The notes beneath the pieces are model-generated. The model was not told the origin of the DNA. It did not search any database and saw only the letters and a list, made by a program, of their open reading frames with translations. 64,000 nucleotides of DNA from assembly GCA_963576725.1 (NCBI GenBank), contig OY755252.1, forward strand, positions 40,180,599 to 40,244,598, in the 5' to 3' direction. Source of the DNA: Azorinus chamasolen. Its lineage: Eukaryota > Mollusca > Bivalvia > Cardiida > Solecurtidae. Shown piece after piece: positions 55,751 through 64,000 of the stretch. Position numbers and translations under genes: made by a program. Numbering within the stretch: position 1 is the stretch's first letter; the number at the start of each line of letters is the position of its first letter.

Positions 55751-58700
55751 GTGAGGAAAAGCCCGAAAAGTATGTATAGTATATGTAGCAGTAAACAGTA
55801 TAGTTCCCTGTTCTATATTCCCAAATTTCAATACCTACTAAATATTCATTAACAAAATAGTTACAAATAAATATGAAAGGTGGAGCATTGTAGACATTTT
55901 AGAAAGCAAAGAAACAGATCTTTCAAATTCTATTAGCAAACAGAGCAGACCCTGATCAGACGGCTCCTCTAGGAGCCGTCTGATCTGGGTCTACTCTGTT
56001 TGCAAATGCGTGAAAACACGTTTATGAGGAAAAGGGTTAATTAAGGAGTTGAAAATTATCTGCTAAGTTCAAATGTAATATTTCCATTCTGTATAGTTTA
56101 TAAGGATTCCAATTTACAGGTCTGGATTTGTTGTTTTAAAAATGTCTGTGTAACTAAATTATGACAGGAGGACTGTGAGGCAAAACTGAATCACAGGAGT
56201 CTGTACCACTTCATGGGTGTCTATAGATATGTACTATATAATAACTTGTTTATTGTATAGTACAGTGTATATATAGACTGTCATGAAGTGGTATAGACCC
56301 CTGTGGACTGAATGACATCAAAGGACAATGCCATATGATGAGAGCATGAAAGGACTGAAATAAAAATACATGTACATTTTTACCGTAATGGCCACTTTCC
56401 TCACTGTGGGAGTAATTTGTCCACTAAAAATAGCCAGAAAGGCCAATAACTAATATCAAAACTTGCTCACTCAAAAGATTACTACCAGTAATTCAGGGTC
56501 TGCATGATAGGTTGTAAGGTTTCATTTTTGGTGAAATATTTCATCCCATTTCATTGCATTTCAGTTGTATAAACTGAAATATTTTCATCATAAAATGTTG
56601 GTAATGAATTATTAAATACACATGTCTTTATTAACAAGAGGGCCATTGGCCCTATATCGCTCACCTGAGTTACAGTAATACATGTATATTGACATGTTAA
56701 TTTTTCAGTGGAAAACAATCTAGCAGATGAAATAAGCTTAGTGCACTGCTTTCACCCTTTCACTGCTGAATAAACTTGAACTGGATTCAGAACTAATACC
56801 AAGTGAATGGTTGACCAAGATCTAAACTGTTTACAACTTGTGCCATTTTTGCCTTAGCTCAAAATGCCTAAAACTGGTCTTTGAGAAATTCAAATGACTT
56901 TTATAAAGCTATGCAATTAATGCAATTATACCTTGACCCAGGTATATAGGCAAATAAAGTGCTAGGCAGTACATAATGCCAGTTTTTGTGTGAAATGACC
57001 AATAAGAATATCTTTAAAAATCGTTTAACCCTTTCACTCATATAAAGCTGTTTTCATGCATTAGCAAACAGAGTAGACTCAGATCAGACGACTCCTACGG
57101 AAGCTGTCTGATCTGGGTCTTCTCTGTTTCTTTTGACACAATATAGATCGGATTCTACAGTTTTTGTCAAAGCAAAAACTTCTCTTCAGAGAAATAATGT
57201 GTTTTACACATTAAAAATAAGAGTAGACTAGATCAGAAGGCTGCTATAGAAGCTGTCTGATCAGGGTCTGCTCTGTTTACATTTGACAAGATATAGATTT
57301 GATTTTACAGTTTTTTTCAAAGCTAAAACTTCTATTTATGGCAATAACAATTTTTTAAGCATTAGCAAACAAGAGTAGTCCCAGATCAATTTTTGTCAAA
57401 GCAAATAGGTTAAGGGTTAATAGGTGTTTAGAAATAATTCTAGATCTAGGTGTGAATATCTCATGATAATTCAATTAAACGGGTCATTAGTATTTTTAAC
57501 AATTGAAATTGAGAAGAGTTACGTCTATTGTTATAATTAAGTTATATTTACTCAGTTATTTCATTAATATCATACAAAATTCAGACATTTTAGGACTTTT
57601 TAATGTGTTGTCATCAAATTTTATATAAAAATGTTATATTTAAGATGCTTTTTTGGGCAGCAGTAGTAATTTTAACACCTATCATTGTTAGGGGGGCAAA
57701 TGCATTATCATGTTTTCTTAAGAATTACCATGACTTATATCAGTTGGGCCATTGCATAATCATGTTTTCACAGTTTTCTTAAACATTACCATGACTTACA
57801 TCAGTTGGGTTTGGACCCAGATCAAAAGTCTAGATGGTGATCATTTTCCTTGATTGGCTGAATTGTTACTTTCCAATATCTCTCACATCTAATTTGAGAG
57901 ACATTGGAAGACACCATGTAACATCTAGCTATCACTAACACTACACACTGGGGTTAATAGGTCAAAATGCCTTTAATGTTTCGTCTGCAACAAAAAGTTA
58001 TTGTCATCTGCTTCAATTCTTAAATTAAACTTACTTTCTTTTTATTGCAAAAATATGGTTAAGATGACAAACAGTTTGGATCCTGATGAGACGCTGCAGT
58101 ATGCGGCCTCTCATCTGGATCCAAACTGTTTGCATAGGTAATCACAGTTTCACCACTAGCATGCAAAGAGTTAAGAGTCATGCATTGACCTGGAGAGATT
58201 TTACTGCCGAGCGCTGTAACCTTTGAACTGAAGGATCTGGAGTTGTTCATTTAACCCTTAATTTCCCTCATATAAACTTGTTTTCATGCATCTGCAAACA
58301 GAGTAGACCCAGATAAGGTGGCTCCTGTAGGATCAGTGTCTGTTATTTGCTAATGGAATTTGACAGATCTGTTTCTATGCCTTCTAAAACAGCTACACTG
58401 ATTCACCTTCAACATTTTATCATAAATAGATATAAATAGAATGACACTGGAACTCCAATGCAGTTATCTCCCTTTGTCCCTTATGGCTATGCTGATGGGA
58501 CAAGGGAAATAACTGTGAGGAAATTACCTTTTAAGTGTTACAGATTCAGATGTTAAGTAGCATAAAACCCCAGGGTGAGACCATTTTTGGCCCAGGGGTC
58601 ATTATTTGAACACACCTGATAGTGGTATATTAGGTGATGCTTCATACCAAATATCTTAGCTCTAGATTATGTGGTTTCAGACAAAAAGATTTTTAAAGGT

Positions 58701-60239
58701 TTCCCTATATAAGTCTATGTAAAAACTACAAGCCCAAGGGCAGGGCCATTTTTGGCCCGGGGGTCATCATTTTAACAAACTTGGTAAAGGACCATTAGAT
58801 GATGCTATATACCAAATATCAAAGCTCTAGAAATTGTGGTTTCAGAGAAGAAGATTTTTAAAGATTTAAAAAAAAAACCTGTAAAAGTAGTGGGGCGGGG
58901 CCATTTTTTGCCCGGGGGTCATGATTTTAACAAAACTGATAGAGGACACCCTAAGGTACATTTCTGTGAAATTTGGTTGAAATCCTCCCAGTGGTTTAGG
59001 AGAAGAAGTCATTTGAAATAAAAGTGAACGGACAGACGGACGGACAGACGGACAGACGGACAGACGGACGACGGACGACAGGCGGTCACAATAGCTCACC
59101 TTGAGCCTTTGGCTCAGGTGAGCTAAAAACAGGCCGTGGTTGTTAATGCAGGATGAAAGTAATGCTAACGGAGCTTACTGCATTACTTTCCTCCTGCATT
59201 AAACTACAAACTTGCTTAAGACCCAGAATTATACATGTACATCTTTCTTGTAATCATAGTTGAGTTTGAAATGCTGGATGAACCTGCACTAAATTAGCAC
59301 CTGAAATAAGATTCAGATTTATACATCGTTCTGGCTATCACATCTAAGAGGTTTTACAGTATATTTTAGTTCATACTGTCATTTCCCATATATTTGACCA
59401 GGAAAACTTTGGCAAATTATACAGACCCAGATCAAACAGCTCCTTCAGGGTCTGCACTATTTGCTACTTTATTAGTTCCATTTTAACCCTTTCCCTTTGC
59501 AAACAGTAGGAGCTGTCTGATCGGGGTCCGCAGTTTACTTATGGAATTACAATCAGTGATTTTTTTCACTTTTGGGGGAATGGTGGCGAGGCCCTTTGAC
59601 TGGGGAAAAATGTGTTGTGAGAGCAAAGTAGGGAAAATTAACTATAACAATGTATATAAGAGATATTTCTATTTTTACTGTAATACAGTGAAACCCTGAT
59701 CATAGACATCTTATTGGGTAGGTTTACAAGTCAATGTCTGTGTTTTTTCCCAAAATATTTCAATAATTCTGTTGACATCATAGTCACAGAAATTGGAGGG
59801 GAATTTTTTTCCAATTAGGGGAAAAATATATACTTTTTCAAGAGGGGAATGGGGCCCATTGTCGGCCCCCCAAAAAAAACCACACTGTACATGTATATAG
59901 ATCTGATCCTTTAATTTTTGTCTGTGCCAATAACTCCCTTGAAAATTTTACATTATAAAAACTGAGTTAATGCATTAATATTCATGACGTGATCAATTCA
60001 AGCATAAAATTACTGTTCATTAGGGAAAGGGTCAAGTCATCCACACACTCAACTTTACAAAGAGTTGAGACTTTGGTGTATATATAATAAAGATCTTGTT
60101 TTGCTTGCAGTTATTTGTTTATGATTTCAGATTTGGTTTAAGAGGACGTGAACTTGTTCAAACAGTTGGTAAAGCAAGTATTCAAGGTGGTGGAACATTT
60201 GGAACATTTATGGCAATTGGATCTGGAATCAGGTGCTAG
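55623..60239 (+). CDS. ROMO1: ROMO1, reactive oxygen species modulator 1
   Basis: Small mitochondrial inner-membrane protein linked to ROS production and TIM23-dependent import. Two coding exons, 55623-55750 and 60131-60239, joined in phase 2, give 78 residues (human protein 79). [20 protein letters not shown] precedes helix 1 [20 protein letters not shown] (residues 21-40). The basic turn RFGLRGREL and the glycine-rich helix [17 protein letters not shown] then run to TAG at 60237-60239. The Gly-x3-Gly pattern and the C-terminal GIRC are family hallmarks. The start ATG directly follows a cgtttcag acceptor, so an upstream non-coding exon is expected. The 4.4 kb intron holds a B MITE, G elements and a tandem-cored element. 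Confidence 0.95.
55801..56040 (+). mobile_element. Family B MITE (ROMO1 intron)
   Basis: Starts tccctgttctatattccc, ends at TTAA 56037-56040. Perfect hairpin 55936-56005 with apex gctcctctaggagc. Confidence 0.9.
56185..56310. repeat. Inverted repeat around a TA-rich loop
   Basis: cacaggagtctgtaccactt / aagtggtatagacccctgtg, flanked by actgaat on both sides. Possibly a small TIR element. Confidence 0.65.
56636..59127. mobile_element. Probable interrupted tandem-cored element
   Basis: Left end aacaagagggccattggccc at 56636 and right end gacggacgacaggcggtcac ... ggtgagctaaaaa at 59127 match 48013-48854. The middle is filled by C, G and B copies. That both ends belong to one insertion is inference. 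Confidence 0.5.
57953..58174. mobile_element. Family G MITE
   Basis: caaacagtttggatcctgat / atctggatccaaactgtttg hairpin at 58068-58133. Ends tttcgtctgcaac and catgcaaagag with TTAA 58171-58174. Left boundary diverged. Confidence 0.8.
59132..59363. mobile_element. Family D remnant
   Basis: ttaatgcaggatgaaagtaa / ttactttcctcctgcattaa hairpin and a closing aagaggttttacagta. Left end lost. Confidence 0.65.
60131..60239 (+). CDS. ROMO1: ROMO1 coding exon 2
   Basis: Residues 43-78. Acceptor gatttcag. Encodes [20 protein letters not shown] and the terminal helix. A family E repeat begins only about 115 bp after the stop, so it may be part of the 3' UTR. Confidence 0.95.
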
Positions 60240-60354
60240 TTCAGACAATAGGAACCCAGCTGTGAACTCATGGATATTGACAGAGCTATGGACTCAATGT
60301 GATATTTATTCCGAGATGCGTAATAAACTCTGTTTTGTATCTTCAAAATGGCTT

Positions 60355-60855
60355 GTTTCTTTCTCCACCAAACCCCATATTGTAAAGTAAAAAGTAAAGT
60401 ACCTAGTTATAGTCTACTTTCAGTCCGAATGACCGCTCAGCCGACTGTACATTTACTCCCCTGGTCATTGAGTCATTGGCCTACACTACTGAGCACTGCT
60501 AACATATGGCGCAATCATGCAGCCGCAGTACCGGCGAGTGACCCTCACAGGTACCCATTTTAACCCCCTGGGTGGAGAGGATGTGCGGGTGGGAGACCCG
60601 GAAAAGCGTCTCTGAAATTTCCGGGAGGGACCGGGGTTTGAACCCCGGACCTCCGGACTGATAGTCAAGCGCGTTATTACTGATAGTCAAGCGCGTATAT
60701 TGTAATCACTATTTAGAATTATGTCTGCATGATAATTCTAAAGAGTGGTCACAACATAGGGTTTGGTGGAGAAATTACCAGTTAAGTACAATATTTGCGA
60801 ATATGCACCTTTAATATAAAAATTTATCTATAGCTCTGTCACCCTTTCAGGTACC
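60355..60855. mobile_element. Family E copy split by a SINE
   Basis: Left arm ttctccaccaaaccccatat, right arm acatagggtttggtggagaa. The SINE at 60386-60696 occupies the stem. Confidence 0.8.
60386..60696 (-). mobile_element. tRNA-derived SINE, 311 bp
   Basis: On the minus strand: gcgcttgactatcagtccgg, then B box ggttcaaacccc, body, and a tacttt-type 3' tail. Target duplication ATATTGTAA at 60377-60385 and 60697-60705. The head carries a duplicated gcgcttgactatcag. Confidence 0.85.
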
Positions 60856-61479
60856 TGTGCAGAAATGAGAATCTATAGATTCATCTGACAAATAATTTGA
60901 AAGATTAAAAATCTGGTTTGTTGATCACTGACTTTCTTACTGACTTCCTCGGTGCAAATTCAAAGAGAATGTTTGTAGAATCGATCAATAAATAATAACA
61001 TTGCAGACAGTACAGATCCAGATCAACCACTGCATCAGAGTCCTAGTCAGGGTCTACACTCTTTGTCATTCATACAAATCTAGTAAAAAAATCTGTTTCT
61101 TTTTCTACAGTGCTAACCTTGATCAGATTCCTCATCAGATCATCTTAAGATGAAACATCTGATCAAGGTCTACACTATTTTCAATGTATTAACCGTTTCC
61201 CTGTTTAATATTCATGTAAGAAATAATTACATGAATATTTACTAGCAGAATATTTATAATGGCATATGTACATGGGACAAATATATTATATATTCATCAG
61301 CAAACAGAGCAGACCCTAATCAAAAAGCTCCGACAGGAGCCGTCTGATCTGGATCTACTCAGTTACATGACTGAAAGGCTGAAGACACCTTTTCAATTTT
61401 GTGTAAATTATGGCCAAACCAAAATACAAACATAAAACTCTGCAAGCTGTTTGTATTAGTTAGGATTCAAACATATGCC

Positions 61480-61708
61480 TTAACCCTTTCCTCCATAAAT
61501 ACACCTTTCTACGCCTCTGTAATAGTCACTTCTTGAAACCATTGTGATAAATAGAGCATTTGCTCCATAGGAGCAAATGCTCTATTTATCACAATGGTTT
61601 CTATACTACACAATTATAACATTTTCCTTTTCTCTAGTAAATGCTCCTTTTCGGTAGATTCATTCAAAGAGGTTGGGTCTAAAAATAGCCTATGGAGGAA
61701 AGGGTTAA
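61480..61708 (+). mobile_element. Family A MITE
   Basis: TTAA 61480-61483 and 61705-61708. Hairpin 61536-61602, apex gctccataggagc. Confidence 0.92.
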
Positions 61709-61927
61709 CCCTTTCCCTATTCTATGTTTATTCCAAATTTCAATACCTACTGATTATTCATGATCAAAATAGTTATAATGAAATATGGAACGTGGAATAT
61801 TGTTGCCATTTTAGAAAGTAATGAAGCATCTTTCAAATTCCTTTTGCAAACAGAGAGGAGCCATCTGATCTGGGTCTACTCTGTTTGCAAATGCATGAAA
61901 ACATGTTTATATGAAAGAATGGGTTAA
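61705..61927 (+). mobile_element. Family B MITE sharing TTAA with the A copy
   Basis: TTAA 61705-61708 and 61924-61927. Left hairpin arm partly deleted (gcaaacagagaggagccatc). Confidence 0.9.
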
Positions 61928-62022
61928 CCCACAGCCTAACTGGCATTTGCAAACAGCTTGTATCTGAATGAGATGTTCCGTAACTCGGCATCTCATCAGG
62001 GTTCAAGCTGTTTGACACTTGT

Positions 62023-62247
62023 TTAACCCTTTACTCCATAGGCTATTTTTAGACCAAACCTCTTTGAATGAATCTACCCAAAAGGAGGAATTACTAGAGA
62101 AAAGTAAAATTTTAGAAGTTTGTAGTTTGAAACCATTGTGATAAATAGAGTATTTGCTCCTATAGGAGCAAATGCTCTATTTATCACAATGGTTTCAACA
62201 GGTGACTTTTACAGAGGCGTAGAAAGGCGTATGGAGGAAAGGGTTAA
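62023..62247 (-). mobile_element. Family A MITE
   Basis: TTAA 62023-62026 and 62244-62247. Perfect apex gctcctataggagc. A G-type hairpin fragment lies just before, 61946-62015. Confidence 0.92.
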
Positions 62248-63100
62248 TAGTTTCTCGAAAGTTTGGACAAACCTGAAATGTGTAATTCCTGCCCCAGTTT
62301 AGTGTTTATCAGCATTATCAGTTTTAAAATAAAGTATCATGGTTTCTGAAGGTGTTTCATCTTGTTTTTGTATGATGAACAAATGATTGCACTAAGCAAA
62401 CTACTTATGAAAACATTTTACTTCAGTTCTTAAGATGTGACTTTTTCAGAGAAATTATGTAATAAATCGTAAAATTTGGCCAGAATTGGATGCAACACAT
62501 GATGGGGCAAACAGCACATCGCATTATCAAATTGTAGGGCCAATATGGTTTCCAGTGTTAAACACATAAAAACCACCAAAATTCAATCAGTTTGGTAGAC
62601 TCCAGGTTGTATGGTTTATGATTAATTGTGTGTGTATATAATCAACTGTTATATGATCAGACATTTGAATTTGGTATGGGTAAACCCCTCAAAAAAAATT
62701 CTTTACTGCCAAATAATTCTCATTTGCAAACAATGTCGCCTGCTTTAAGTTTTGGAGTGGACTTTCGGTCAATTTCTTCTCTAAAATACATTTGTTGGGT
62801 CAAACAGATTGGATCCAGATGAGGCCCCAGGTTACTGGATATCTCATCTAGTCTAGATCCAAATTGTTTACAAACATAATGATCAGAGTCTCCCACTGCA
62901 GTAATCCCTTTGAGTTGCTTTCAGACAACTTCAACACTGAATGAGCTAACTGTACATGCTTGGCATACTGGATATGAAGTTCAATAAATGTATGAAAATA
63001 ACTTAAAGCTTTGTGTTCTCCCAGAGTCCCAGATATTTCAGATACATAAATCCTTATTTCTCTACTAAGTACATGTAGTTGTAACTACTAATTAAAACCT

Positions 63101-63315
63101 CTAACTCATTCCCTCATAGGTTATTTTTAGATCCAACCTTTTTGAATAAATCTACCAAAAAGGAGTATTTACTAGAGAAAAGGAAAATATTAGAATTATA
63201 GTATTGAAACCATTGTGAATAATGCAGCATTTGCTCCTGTGGAGCAAATGCACTATTTATCACAATGGTTTCAAAAAGTGACTTTTACAGGTGTCAATAT
63301 GAGGGAATGAGTTAA
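63101..63315 (-). mobile_element. Family A MITE, older
   Basis: ctaactcattccctcatagg start, TTAA 63312-63315 end. Arms diverged (gtgaataatgcagc). Confidence 0.82.
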
Positions 63316-63641
63316 ATAAGTAATCACAACCGTGTGTTTTGATCAAGAGCTAAGGAAACTTTTCTTGCAAAATGTTTGCATACTTCTCTTAATAGTAAAC
63401 TATATGCCTGGAATCTTCCCTCTAGGAGCAATGCATGCAATGGACCTGAATTGTTTATATAACTCAACGATGACCTCTTTAGATTCACTTCTATGAAGTT
63501 TGGTCATATTCCATTCAGTGGAGAAGTGGGAGATGTCGTTTGAAGAAATCTATTCCTAGCAATGGACTGGAAACAATAGTATAACTCTCCTAGAGGATCA
63601 TTCTTAAGGATTTTAGAAATATTTTTTTGAGATGATTATAT

Positions 63642-63847
63642 TTAACTCTTTGCATGCTAACTGTGATTACCTATGCAAACAGTTTGGATCCAGATGAGAC
63701 GCCACATAATTCGGCATCTCATCAGGATGCAAACTGTTTGTCATCTTGACCATATTTTTGAAAAGAAATTAAAGAAAGTTTATTTTAAGAATTGAAGCAG
63801 ATGACAATTATTGCAGACGAAAAATTACTTAGGATGCAAAGAGTTAA
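63642..63847. mobile_element. Family G MITE
   Basis: TTAA 63642-63645 and 63844-63847. ctctttgcatgctaactgtg / ttaggatgcaaagag ends. Apex gacgccacataattcggcat shows broken pairing. Confidence 0.88.
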
Positions 63848-64000
63848 AAGAAATGGGCATTATATTGCGTTTCTAACTTTCTATGGTTCTGCCCATAGTA
63901 CCCAAATACATTGTAGGTAGGAACCATCAAATTTACAAGTCAAAAAAAGTCTGCTTCAGAAATATATGTCTATACAAGAAGTCAACGCTTTTTAAGTAAA

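Noticed and set aside
60486..60690. Overlapping minus ORFs over the SINE
   Set aside because: They translate the tRNA-like head (GSNPGPS) of the SINE, with no independent coding evidence.

Overview
This window looks like nuclear DNA from an invertebrate animal, most likely a bivalve mollusc. The evidence is spliced genes with GT/AG introns whose proteins match conserved animal families, AT-rich non-coding DNA, and repeats of a style I associate with bivalve genomes, such as elements bounded by 'caagagggcc' and 'gtgagctaaaaa' with internal 155-165 bp tandem arrays. The bivalve assignment is inference. The coding content is animal without doubt.

Genes, left to right. (1) 459-10607, minus: nine exons of a TRAM1-type ER translocon protein, start codon present, final exon off the left edge. 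(2) 16105-26694, plus: a complete four-exon SR splicing factor of the SRSF7/9G8 (RRM plus CCHC zinc knuckle) type, with an unusual extra N-terminal RS tract. (3) 47433-52035, minus: the last four exons of ERGIC3 (ERV46 family). Its 5' exons are not visible. (4) 53063-53134, minus: a tRNA-Pro(CGG). (5) 55623-60239, plus: ROMO1, a 78-residue mitochondrial inner membrane protein in two coding exons. The proteins belong to separate processes: ER insertion, splicing, ER-Golgi cargo cycling and mitochondrial import/ROS. No operon-like logic is expected.

Everything else is dominated by repeats. There is roughly one palindromic MITE per kilobase. Most are bounded by TTAA followed by CCC (piggyBac-like ends) and carry a perfect 50-70 bp hairpin. 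I named the families A (hairpin gaaaccattgtgataaatag..), B and C (hairpin gcaaacagagcagaccctga..), D (TA-flanked, cagtaaaacctctctata ends), E (193 bp, cagagct ends), F (atgcttataaaacttttag arms) and G (caaacagtttggatcc arms). Other repeats are long tandem-cored elements (14.3-15.9, 27.9-29.7, 33.7-35.0, 48.0-48.9 and about 56.6-59.1 kb), two elements with perfect 9 bp target duplications (8481-10060 and 53890-54980), a tRNA-derived SINE, and several minisatellites. The 26.7-47.4 kb stretch contains no gene that I can recognise.

The most unusual signals are as follows. Palindrome families with otherwise different arms share the same 14 bp apex (GCTCC-tata-GGAGC). Arm substitutions are mirrored on both sides of the hairpin between subfamilies. 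Elements insert back-to-back sharing one TTAA, and one such junction is amplified as a 38 bp tandem array. Several loci show three- or four-layer nesting. In the genes, the SR factor architecture, a candidate poison exon, the ERGIC3/ROMO1 arrangement and a duplicated ERGIC3 acceptor merit follow-up.
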